Source of the DNA: Pseudomonadota bacterium
Lineage (GTDB): Bacteria; Pseudomonadota; Alphaproteobacteria; SP197
Assembly: GCA_039028155.1 (NCBI GenBank)
Contig: JBCCIS010000030.1
Coordinates: forward strand, 1-62,832
Reading direction: 5' to 3'
Length of the DNA stretch: 62,832 nt
The notes beneath the pieces were generated by a model, which saw only the letters and a program-made list of their open reading frames with translations, had not been told where the DNA came from and searched no databases. Below are positions 18,640 to 25,516 of this stretch, piece after piece (positions within the stretch are counted from its first letter, which is position 1; each line of letters begins with the position of its first letter). Position numbers and translations under genes: made by a program.

Positions 18640-18665
18640 GAGGCCGGACGTTACCGCCCGGCCTC
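18640..18665 (-). terminator. intrinsic terminator of binding-protein copy B
   Basis: Stem GAGGCCGG / CCGGCCTC extended past one mismatch, with a short loop. On the minus strand it is followed by TTTTCTTG. Its stem shares the GAGGCCGG core with the terminator at 17315-17340, so terminator and gene seem to have been duplicated together. Confidence 0.8.
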
Positions 18666-18691
18666 ATTCAACAGCCCGGTGCTTCAGGCCC

Positions 18692-19663
18692 TTACATCGT
18701 CGCTTCGTCCATCCACTCCTTGACCTTGTCGGGATTGTTGTCGAGCCACTCATTGACGACCTCGATGAGGTCGCGGCCCTTGTCATCAATCTCCGCCATC
18801 ATCTCAGCCTGCTCACCATTGGTGATCGAGTAGGCATCGATCATCGCCCAGGCACCGGGATGGGAATCCTGGAGGCCCGGATTGGCGACCTTCCAGATCT
18901 CGGCGCCAGCCCAGTCACAGTCGTGCGTTGCGTCCGGATTCATGCCGCCTGACGGATCGTCTTCACAGCCCTCGAAGTATTCCGGCAGATAGACGCGCTG
19001 CATATCGATCTGCGCGTGCAGCCAATGCGGCTCCCAGAACATGGTCAGCAACGGCGCTTCGCGTTCCACCGCCGACTTGATCTCGGCAATGATGGCGCCT
19101 TCGCCGCCCGACGGGATTGCCACATAGTCGAGGCCGAGCGCTTCAATTCGTGGCGAGTTCTTGTCGCCCCACTCCGCCGGATAGTCCAAGAAGCGGCCCG
19201 AAGGCAGCGTCTCTGGCGTCGCGAACAGCTCGGCACAGTCGTTCAAGGCTTCCCAGCTCGGCAAACCCGGGCACATGTCGACCACGTAGGCCGGCACGTA
19301 CCAGGCTTCCTGTGGTTCAAGGCCGGATAGAGAAACCACCTCGACCGAACCGGAATCAAAGTGCTCGTCCCAGCCTTCGCCGATGTTGGAGCTCCAGATC
19401 TCCAGCGTGGCGTGGATGTCGCCGTCTGCGACGGCGTTGATCTGCGGATAGTAACCGGCGGTGACGTACTCGACGTTGTAGCCCATGCGCTTCAGCATTT
19501 CGCCGGCCACGGCCGTGCTCACATGCTGGCCGGTCCACTCGTTCATGGCCAGCTTGACGGGTTCGTCAGTCTCCGGTGCGCTCTGCGCGTTCGCCCCGAA
19601 CGCCAGTCCCAGGACAAGGACGCCAGCCGCGGTAGCGGTCGCGAACTTACGTACGAAATCCAT
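18692..19663 (-). CDS. glycine betaine/carnitine-type ABC substrate-binding protein (ProX/OpuAC family), copy B
   Basis: A 323-residue periplasmic binding protein, the tandem paralogue of the gene at 17366-18337 and the same length. Signal peptide M-D-F-V-R-K-F with an Ala/Leu core and A-N-A-Q cleavage. It shares N-E-W-T-G-Q-H-V-S, M-L-K-R-M-G-Y-N-V-E-Y-V-T-A-G-Y-Y-P, L-E-I-W-S-S-N-I-G-E-G, M-F-W-E-P-H-W-L-H-A-Q and the C-terminal D-D-K-G-R-D-L-I-E-V-V-N-E-W-L. Differences cluster after the W-S-S-N-I-G-E-G motif and in the loop G-C-E-D-D-P-S-G-G-M, which may shift ligand choice. ATG at 19663 follows GGGAGG. Located next to caiD, which supports carnitine or a related betaine as ligand. Confidence 0.87.
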   Translation of the reverse strand: MDFVRKFATATAAGVLVLGLAFGANAQSAPETDEPVKLAMNEWTGQHVSTAVAGEMLKRMGYNVEYVTAGYYPQINAVADGDIHATLEIWSSNIGEGWDEHFDSGSVEVVSLSGLEPQEAWYVPAYVVDMCPGLPSWEALNDCAELFATPETLPSGRFLDYPAEWGDKNSPRIEALGLDYVAIPSGGEGAIIAEIKSAVEREAPLLTMFWEPHWLHAQIDMQRVYLPEYFEGCEDDPSGGMNPDATHDCDWAGAEIWKVANPGLQDSHPGAWAMIDAYSITNGEQAEMMAEIDDKGRDLIEVVNEWLDNNPDKVKEWMDEATM

Positions 19664-19690
19664 GTTGTGCCTCCCATTATGCGGATCGCA

Positions 19691-19711
19691 AACACCCATT
19701 TTTTAGGTGTT
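19691..19711 (-). promoter_or_regulatory. leader inverted repeat of binding-protein copy B
   Basis: Perfect 6-bp inverted repeat AACACC / GGTGTT with a nine-base T-rich loop, 28-48 bases before the ATG at 19663. It occupies the position of the GATACC/GGTATC repeat of copy A, again between the conserved promoter block and the ribosome binding site. Confidence 0.5.
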
Positions 19712-19862
19712 CTTAAGCGATTCTATGCGACAGCAGCCCGTTGAGTGCAAGTCGCGTTCTCAAGGCCCTAAGCTGACCAAGGGATTATGGCGATACCGCG
19801 AACGCGTCACGCGTGCATGATCCCCTTCTTGCTGACGTATTGCTAAGCAAAGGATCGATGTC

Positions 19863-20690
19863 ATGAACGAGTATGTCCACGCCAGCCAACGAGGACGGGT
19901 TCTGGAGATCACCATGGATCGGCCGCCCGTCAACGCCATCAACCGGCAGTTCAGCGATGAGATGTACCGATCACTGTGCCGGTTGAAAGATGATAATGAA
20001 CTGCGCGTCGGACTTGTTACGGCGACCGGTGACAGGGTTTTCAGCGCGGGCTGGGATCTGAAGGAGATTGCGGCGATCGACGACAACGCCGATGCTCTCG
20101 CCTCGGCCGACGGACTGCCCGGCGGCTTTGCCGGCATTGTCGAGTTCTGGGATCTCACGAAACCGGTGATCGGCGCCGTTAACGGCATTGCCGTGGGTGG
20201 CGGTTTCGAGATCGCGCTGGCTTGCGACGTCTTGGTTGCCGCCGACAATGCCGAGTTCTTCTTGCCCGAGATGCAGCGCGGTTTCCTGCCCGATGCCGGC
20301 GCAATCCAACGCCTGCCCCGGCGCCTGCCCTATAACGTTGCCGTGGAGCTGTTCCTGACCGGGCGGCGCATGGGGGCGGAAGAAGCCAAACACTGGGGTC
20401 TCGTCCATGACGTCGTGCCGCACGACCAGCTGATGGATCGCGCGCGTGCCCTCGCCGACGAGATTGCCGAAGGCGCGCCGCTCGCCCTACAGGCGCTGAA
20501 GGAAGCACTCGGCGCCATGATGCACCTCTCGCTCCCCGAGTCGTTCGAGGTCACCCATCGTGCCATCAAAGGCGGCGGCACCGGCAAGAGCGGCTTACCG
20601 ACCTATGAGCGGATGCTCTTCTCCGACGATTTCATGGAGGGCGCGCGGGCTTTTGCCGAGAAGCGCCAACCGGACTTCAAGGGCAGATGA
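19863..20690 (+). CDS. caiD: carnitinyl-CoA dehydratase-like enoyl-CoA hydratase
   Basis: A 275-residue crotonase-fold enzyme. It aligns closely with CaiD: F-S-A-G-W-D-L-K, the oxyanion-hole strand N-G-I-A-V-G-G-G-F-E-I-A-L-A, then L-P-E-M-Q-R-G-F-L-P-D and L-P-R-R-L-P-Y-N. The end A-F-A-E-K-R-Q-P-D-F-K-G-R is almost the CaiD C-terminus. The expected reaction is reversible hydration of crotonobetainyl-CoA to L-carnitinyl-CoA. ATG at 19863 has AAGGA upstream. A short palindrome TTGCTAAGCAA (19840-19850) sits directly before the ribosome site and could be an operator. No CaiB-type CoA transferase or CaiC ligase is in the window. Divergent from the two betaine-type binding proteins. Confidence 0.84.
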   Translation: MNEYVHASQRGRVLEITMDRPPVNAINRQFSDEMYRSLCRLKDDNELRVGLVTATGDRVFSAGWDLKEIAAIDDNADALASADGLPGGFAGIVEFWDLTKPVIGAVNGIAVGGGFEIALACDVLVAADNAEFFLPEMQRGFLPDAGAIQRLPRRLPYNVAVELFLTGRRMGAEEAKHWGLVHDVVPHDQLMDRARALADEIAEGAPLALQALKEALGAMMHLSLPESFEVTHRAIKGGGTGKSGLPTYERMLFSDDFMEGARAFAEKRQPDFKGR

Positions 20691-20715
20691 GCCGCCCATC
20701 ACGTCTCGGTGAGGC

Positions 20716-20758
20716 CTAGAGCAACGCCGTATGGTCCACCGGACCATGGACGTTCTAG
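20716..20758. repeat. palindromic intergenic element with CTAGA ends
   Basis: A 43-base imperfect palindrome beginning CTAGAGC and ending GTTCTAG, with a perfect core ATGGTCC / GGACCAT around three bases (20731-20747). It lies between caiD and the small secreted protein gene. The ends match those of another element at 52268-52335, suggesting a REP-like family dispersed in the genome. Confidence 0.55.
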
Positions 20759-20790
20759 CGGGTGGGGGTAACGAAACGAGGGAATGCGTA

Positions 20791-21162
20791 ATGGGTCACC
20801 GTCTTCGCCTGCTGCTGGCAGCCGGTCTTGCCGGCCTGCTGCTGGCACCTGCCGCCGCTTCGGCAGGCAACTTCAACTACGGCTATTCGCCGGGCTATTC
20901 CTATTTCTTCGGCTATGGCGGCCATAACAACCGCAATCATGGTTATGGTCACGGGAAGAACTACTACCACGGCAACAGCTACAATAATCATGGCTACAAC
21001 AATCACGGCTACAACAGCTACCAACGGTCCTGCCATTCGGTGCGCAAACACAGCTATGACAGCTACGGCAACCGCGTGGTGATCGGCGGGACGCAGTGTT
21101 ACGATCGCTACGGCAACCCCTATATCGTGCCGGGAAGCCGTCACATCATCGGTTACCACTGA
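20791..21162 (+). CDS. small secreted Gly/Tyr/His/Asn-rich protein of unknown function
   Basis: A 123-residue exported protein. Residues 1-27 form a signal peptide (M-G-H-R-L-R-L-L-L-A-A with A-A-S-A-G cleavage). The middle (about 28-85) is built of short repeats rich in Gly, Tyr, His and Asn, such as N-N-H-G-Y in tandem. The C-terminal part has two Cys (R-S-C-H-S-V and T-Q-C-Y-D-R) that probably pair, and ends G-S-R-H-I-I-G-Y-H. The repeats could bind metal ions or form a flexible surface layer; this is speculation. ATG at 20791 has GAGGGA upstream. It is preceded by the palindromic element at 20716 and stands alone. Confidence 0.72.
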   Translation: MGHRLRLLLAAGLAGLLLAPAAASAGNFNYGYSPGYSYFFGYGGHNNRNHGYGHGKNYYHGNSYNNHGYNNHGYNSYQRSCHSVRKHSYDSYGNRVVIGGTQCYDRYGNPYIVPGSRHIIGYH

Positions 21163-21211
21163 AGCGCCGGCCGGTAACCTAGCCACTGTCGCGCGGACGC
21201 CGAGGTCTGTA

Positions 21212-21247
21212 GGATCCCCCGGACGTTAAGGATCGTCCGGGGGGTCC
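21212..21247 (+). promoter_or_regulatory. 14-bp stem-loop abutting the start of the first enolase-superfamily gene
   Basis: Arms GGATCCCCCGGACG (21212-21225) and CGTCCGGGGGGTCC (21234-21247) pair over 14 positions with one mismatch (a possible wobble) and an eight-base loop. The 3' arm ends five bases before the TTG start at 21253 and contains the only G-rich stretch able to act as ribosome binding site. No T-tract follows, so it looks like a translation-control hairpin rather than a terminator. Confidence 0.55.
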
Positions 21248-21252
21248 ACTCT

Positions 21253-22413
21253 TTGACACGCGATCTCGATATCGTTCGCGCGCGCGTTTATGCGGTCGCG
21301 CCCAGGTCAACACCTCCGTACCGCTGGTCCGGGCAGGACGGCTTCGTTCGGGTCACGGACAACATCCTTAGACTGACGGCGCGCAATGGCCTGGAGGGCG
21401 TTGCCAGCAACACGTCGAACGTGCCGCAGGGCCAACCGGGAGAACCGACAGGCAAGGCTGATCGAAGCCTGTTCGATCGGCTGAACGACCTCGCGCCATC
21501 GGTTATGAGCGCGTCAGCTCTGGAGCGTGAAGCGGTCAACGACCGGCTGCTGCGCTATTCCCACGATCCGCGGCACCTGGCCGAATCCCTGATCGACATT
21601 GCGCTATGGGACCTTACGGCGAAGGCCGCGGGCCTACCGCTACACCGGCTGCTTGGCGGTGCCGCTGATCGCATGCCCGCTTATGCAAGCACGCCTGTCT
21701 TTGACGCGGTCGATGACTACGTCAGCTTTGTCGGCGACTTGAAGGCGCGCGGCTACCGCGCCGCCAAACTACACACCCGCTGTGATCCCGACTGGGATCT
21801 GGAGATGGTCGCGGCGGTCGATGCGGCCCACGGCCGGAACATGCGGTTCATGTTGGATGTCGAACAACGCTACGATCTCGATAGCGCCCTTCGTGTCGGC
21901 AAGGCACTCGCCGAACGCAATTATCTCTGGTTCGAGGCGCCCCTGCCCGACCGTGATCTCGACGCTTATGCGACGTTGCGTCGTGCGGTTGATGTGCCCG
22001 TATTGGCCGCGGGCAACACGCTGACCCGACTGGATGACCTTCGTGGCGGCATCGCGTCTGCTGCGTGGACCCATTTGCGCACAGGCCCGACCCATGCCGG
22101 CGGCATCGGTCCGGCGCGCAAAGCGATGGCGCTGGCTAACAGTCATGGCATGACAGTCGAACTGCAGAGTTATGGCTTTGAAGGTCGCAAGCTTGCTTGT
22201 CTGCATATGGCGCTCGGTCTCGGCAACTGTCAGTACTTCGAACAACCAGTCCCTGAGACCGACTACGAATACGAGATGAACGAGCCGCCACGCATCAATG
22301 AGGCGGGAGAGATCGCGCCCCCCGATGGGCCCGGCCTGGGACTCGACATCGACTGGACACGAGTCGAAAACGATGCGTTCGCATACTTCGATACACTGCG
22401 TGAGGCAGCATGA
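21253..22413 (+). CDS. mandelate racemase/muconate lactonizing enzyme family protein, paralogue 1
   Basis: A 386-residue enolase-superfamily enzyme: N-terminal capping domain to about residue 120, then a TIM barrel. A candidate second-strand base is K in A-A-K-L-H-T. Metal ligands appear as D in F-M-L-D-V-E-Q-R-Y-D, E in W-F-E-A-P-L and Asn in A-A-G-N-T-L. Asn as third ligand is known from glucarate dehydratases. The usual seventh-strand His is not visible; E-L-Q-S-Y-G stands there. TTG start at 21253 is supported by alignment with the N-terminus of the next gene (V-R-A-R-V-Y-A-V-A-P versus T-R-V-R-V-Y-V-V-A-P). Stop overlaps paralogue 2 by four bases. Substrate unknown; the downstream genes suggest an amide or imide compound. 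Confidence 0.83.
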   Translation: MTRDLDIVRARVYAVAPRSTPPYRWSGQDGFVRVTDNILRLTARNGLEGVASNTSNVPQGQPGEPTGKADRSLFDRLNDLAPSVMSASALEREAVNDRLLRYSHDPRHLAESLIDIALWDLTAKAAGLPLHRLLGGAADRMPAYASTPVFDAVDDYVSFVGDLKARGYRAAKLHTRCDPDWDLEMVAAVDAAHGRNMRFMLDVEQRYDLDSALRVGKALAERNYLWFEAPLPDRDLDAYATLRRAVDVPVLAAGNTLTRLDDLRGGIASAAWTHLRTGPTHAGGIGPARKAMALANSHGMTVELQSYGFEGRKLACLHMALGLGNCQYFEQPVPETDYEYEMNEPPRINEAGEIAPPDGPGLGLDIDWTRVENDAFAYFDTLREAA

Positions 22414-23549
22414 CGCGTTTGGATAAGAACGATTTGGAAATCACGCGCGTGCGCGTCTATGTCGTCGCACCCGATGTCACACCGCCGTACCGCTTCACCG
22501 GGACAGAAGACCACTACACCATGCACCACCATGTCGTCCGGCTGACGACCCGTGGCGGCATTGAAGGCGCATCCGGCGCCGATTCCGGTGATCCGGTTGA
22601 CGGGAAACACGCTTATGCCGAGGCCTTTCGCCCTATCGTCGGTGATGTCTTGGGTCGCAGCCTGCTCGAGCGCGACGCGGTTACCGCGGCATTGTTGGCC
22701 AAACGATCGGCGCCCGTTCCCGATCCCGAGTCGCTGCTGGATATCGCGATGTGGGATGCCTTCGGGCGCGCCGCCGGCATGCCGCTCTTCCGGCTCTTGG
22801 GCGGTCAACGCGAGCGGATCCCCGCTTACGCCAGCAGCCCGGTGTACGAAACCGTTGAGGAGTATCTCGACTATTGCCGGTTGGTCCAGGGGCTGGGTTT
22901 CCCGGCGGTTAAGTTCCACACCCAATGCGATCCCACATTCGATCTGGAGATGACAGCGGCGGTGTCTAAGGCATTCGATTCGAGCGGACTGCGCTTCATG
23001 GTCGATCTTGAGCAGCGCTATGACTTCGATGATGCGGTGACACTGGGCCGCGCACTGACCAACATGCCCTGCGACTGGCTGGAGGCGCCACTGACCGATA
23101 CGGACCTCGACGGTTATGCCGAACTAAGGCGCGCCGTTGGTGTCGATGTTCTCGCCGCCGGCAACACGATTGTCGAGCTCTCCGACATGGCCGAAGCGAT
23201 CGAGCGCGGCGCCTGGTCTCGCCTGCGCTGTGATCCCACGAATGTCGGCGGCATTCAGGTGACCATGAAGGTGATGGCGCTGGCCGAGGCCAACGGCATG
23301 AAAACCGAACTGCAAAGTTATGGTTACCCGCTCAGTCAGGCGGCAAACCTGCACGTCATGCTGGGCGTCGCCGGCTGCACCTATTTCGAACAGCCGGTTC
23401 CGGTCGAACACTACGAATACGCCTGCGCCAACCCGATACGAATTGAAGCCGACGGGTGCGTCAGCGCACCGGAGGGTCCAGGTCTGGGCCTCGATGTAGA
23501 CTGGGATCTGATCGAAGCCGAAGCGTCGCTCGTCATCGATACGGACTGA
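22410..23549 (+). CDS. mandelate racemase/muconate lactonizing enzyme family protein, paralogue 2
   Basis: A 379-residue enolase-superfamily enzyme, tandem paralogue of the preceding gene. It has V-K-F-H-T with a barrel Lys, metal ligand candidates D in F-M-V-D-L-E-Q-R-Y, E in W-L-E-A-P-L and Asn in A-A-G-N-T-I. The same E-L-Q-S-Y-G strand lies near the C-terminus, and Y-F-E-Q-P-V-P follows. Both copies keep the motif set but differ in the 20s loop (P-Y-R-W-S-G versus P-Y-R-F-T-G), which normally decides substrate. ATGA overlap with paralogue 1 implies coupled translation. They may act on two related substrates or as a heteromer. Confidence 0.85.
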   Translation: MTRLDKNDLEITRVRVYVVAPDVTPPYRFTGTEDHYTMHHHVVRLTTRGGIEGASGADSGDPVDGKHAYAEAFRPIVGDVLGRSLLERDAVTAALLAKRSAPVPDPESLLDIAMWDAFGRAAGMPLFRLLGGQRERIPAYASSPVYETVEEYLDYCRLVQGLGFPAVKFHTQCDPTFDLEMTAAVSKAFDSSGLRFMVDLEQRYDFDDAVTLGRALTNMPCDWLEAPLTDTDLDGYAELRRAVGVDVLAAGNTIVELSDMAEAIERGAWSRLRCDPTNVGGIQVTMKVMALAEANGMKTELQSYGYPLSQAANLHVMLGVAGCTYFEQPVPVEHYEYACANPIRIEADGCVSAPEGPGLGLDVDWDLIEAEASLVIDTD

Positions 23550-23578
23550 ACGCACCTATGCCGCCAGGGACCAACACC

Positions 23579-24736
23579 ATGCTCGACCAAGCACGCCAAC
23601 GGACAGTCGCGTTTCAGAAACGGCTCGCAGACGCCGGTATCGACGTCGCGGTCATGACCGACGAGAGCTCGATCGCCTATCTCGCCGGTTTCTGGGGCTA
23701 TCTGTCAGTGGAGTTCGGCCGTCCGACCTTTCTGCTTGTCCGACCCGACGCGCCGCCGGTCGTTGTGACGCCGCTGATGGAAAGCGAAATGGTGTCGGCC
23801 ATGACCTGGGTGGAGGCCATCGAAACCTGGGAGGATGCGGGCGCGCGCCGCTGGGAGAACGTGCTGCGCGATGCGTTGGGCGAGAGACCCGGCCGCGTCG
23901 GCATCGAGGCCGCCGCGCTGCCGGCGATCGTGCGCAACTGGTTCGACGAATGCCTGCCCGGCACAGTGCTTCATGACGTCTCCGACGAACTCGGCGCGAT
24001 GCGCATGATCAAATCGCCGGAAGAGGTCGAGGTCATGCGCCAGACCGGCACAATCGCCGGCGCCATGATGGCGGCCGCCGAAGGCGCGCTTGCCGAGGGC
24101 GCGCCGGAATACGAGGCGGCGCTCGCGGTCATCAACGCCGGGACGCGCGCGGCGGCCGGCTTTCTGACGGCGAAGGGTTGGGACGCCTTCATATCGCCCA
24201 TGATCCACAATCTTCAGATCATGCAGTCCGGCCGCGACACCTCCATGGTTCACCGGCGCGCCAGTGTGAAGCCGCTGGAGAAGGGCGATCCCGTCTACTT
24301 CTGTTTCTGCAACATGGCGCAATTCAAGCTCTACAAACTGGGCTTCGACCGCATGTTTTTCGTCAAGCAGGTGTCGGACGACGCCATCAGGGTCCAGCAA
24401 TGCGCCATCGACGCGCAACAGGCCGCCATCGGTGCCATCAAGCCTGGCGTGACGGCCGAATCGGTCGCCGATGCCGCCAACGCGGTCTACCAAGACAGGG
24501 GCTACGAGACCGGTTACCGCACCGGCCGTTCCATCGGCATGTCGTATCTGGAGGCACCGGAGCTCAAGGCAGGCGACACCACCATTCTGCAGCCCGGCAT
24601 GACCTTTGCCGTCGACGGCGGCATATCGGTTGATGGCAAGCTCGGCGGGCGCATCGGTGATTCCATTGTGGTGACGGAAACCGGCGCGGATTATCTGACC
24701 GAGTACCCGCGCGAAATCCTGGTAGTGGATCGCTAG
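23579..24736 (+). CDS. creatinase/aminopeptidase P-like M24 family protein with lost metal ligands
   Basis: A 385-residue pita-bread-fold protein: creatinase N-terminal domain (to ~130), then an M24 domain. The five metal ligands of aminopeptidases are not kept. The first Asp position reads F-C-F-C-N, and the His motif G-H-G reads G-R-S-I-G. The first Glu reads F-A-V-D-G-G and the last reads R-I-G-D-S instead of R-I-E-D-S. This resembles creatinase, which hydrolyses creatine without metal, so amidine or amide hydrolysis is plausible. ATG at 23579 is chosen because AGGGA precedes it; an ATG at 23558 has no such site. Lies between the enolase-superfamily pair and the nitrilase, three bases before the latter. 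Confidence 0.8.
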   Translation: MLDQARQRTVAFQKRLADAGIDVAVMTDESSIAYLAGFWGYLSVEFGRPTFLLVRPDAPPVVVTPLMESEMVSAMTWVEAIETWEDAGARRWENVLRDALGERPGRVGIEAAALPAIVRNWFDECLPGTVLHDVSDELGAMRMIKSPEEVEVMRQTGTIAGAMMAAAEGALAEGAPEYEAALAVINAGTRAAAGFLTAKGWDAFISPMIHNLQIMQSGRDTSMVHRRASVKPLEKGDPVYFCFCNMAQFKLYKLGFDRMFFVKQVSDDAIRVQQCAIDAQQAAIGAIKPGVTAESVADAANAVYQDRGYETGYRTGRSIGMSYLEAPELKAGDTTILQPGMTFAVDGGISVDGKLGGRIGDSIVVTETGADYLTEYPREILVVDR

Positions 24737-24739
24737 GCG

Positions 24740-25516
24740 ATGCGCGCCGGGATCTATCAGGGCGCCTGCGCCGGCTTGACGCCGCGCGAGCGCGTAGATC
24801 GGCTACGCACTGCCATCGATGGCAGTGACCTCGATCTCGTCGTCTGCCCGGAACTGTTCGCCTCCGGCTATAACGTCGGTGAGCTGCTGCACGAACGCGC
24901 CGAGCCACGCGGTGGACCGGTCATGACGGCGATGGGTGAGGTTGCCCGGGCACAAGGCACCGCAATCGTCTATGGTTATCCCGAGCGCGACGGCGACACC
25001 GTTTACAACGCGGCGGCCGTAATCGGCGCGACCGGGGAACTCGTGGCGAACCACCGCAAAACCGTCCTGCCGCCCGGCATGGAGCCCGAGCACTTTGCAC
25101 CCGGCGATACCATGACTGTGTTCTCTCTGGACGATGTCCGGTGCTGCGCCCTGATTTGCTATGAGGCCGAGTTTCCCGAGGCTGTGCGCGCCGCCGCCGA
25201 AGCAGGCGTCCATGTCATTGTCGCGCCGACCGCCTTGGCCGAACAATGGCGGTCGGTGGCGATGCAACTCATGCCGACCCGGGCATTTGAGAACGGTGTC
25301 TGGCTGCTCTATGCCAACCATGCGGGCGTCGAGAACGGCGCGCGTTATCTGGGCGCGAGCTGCATCGCCGCACCCGACGGCAGCGACGCGGCGCGTGCCG
25401 GCAGCGACGAAGAGCTCATCGTCGCGGACCTCGATATGGAACGCGTAACCGCGATGCAGGCCCGGCTGCCCTATCTGCGCGACATTGGGGCCCTGCGCGC
25501 TGCTGTTAGATCATGA
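24740..25516 (+). CDS. carbon-nitrogen hydrolase (nitrilase superfamily amidase)
   Basis: A 258-residue nitrilase-superfamily amidohydrolase with the full catalytic triad: Glu38 in C-P-E-L-F-A-S-G-Y, Lys107 in N-H-R-K-T, and nucleophile Cys140 in A-L-I-C-Y-E-A-E-F-P-E. The family cleaves amides, carbamoyl or nitrile bonds. Length and motifs fit the omega-amidase/carbamoylputrescine-like branches, but substrate cannot be assigned. ATG at 24740 lies three bases after the M24 gene stop, so it is the last gene of the four-gene operon. Its 3' end overlaps the convergent MFS gene by six bases. Confidence 0.9.
   Translation: MRAGIYQGACAGLTPRERVDRLRTAIDGSDLDLVVCPELFASGYNVGELLHERAEPRGGPVMTAMGEVARAQGTAIVYGYPERDGDTVYNAAAVIGATGELVANHRKTVLPPGMEPEHFAPGDTMTVFSLDDVRCCALICYEAEFPEAVRAAAEAGVHVIVAPTALAEQWRSVAMQLMPTRAFENGVWLLYANHAGVENGARYLGASCIAAPDGSDAARAGSDEELIVADLDMERVTAMQARLPYLRDIGALRAAVRS

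Larger units (their letters stand above)
18338..18691. other. 354-base region between the two binding-protein units: promoter, leader repeat and terminator
   Basis: No protein gene is supported. The part next to 18337 is the promoter and leader of copy A: a ribosome site, an inverted repeat (18368-18386) and a block around 18393-18432 that closely matches the block upstream of copy B. The middle (about 18435-18625) shows no recognisable element. The part next to 18691 carries the terminator of copy B (18640-18665). The layout shows that each copy has its own promoter and terminator. Confidence 0.7.

Noticed and set aside
21212-21247. Calling the hairpin before the enolase-superfamily gene a transcription terminator
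   Set aside because: No T-run follows the stem on either strand; kept only as a regulatory hairpin.
21253-21258. Reading TTGACA at the gene start as a -35 promoter box
   Set aside because: No -10 hexamer is found at a suitable distance, and alignment with the paralogue supports TTG as start codon.
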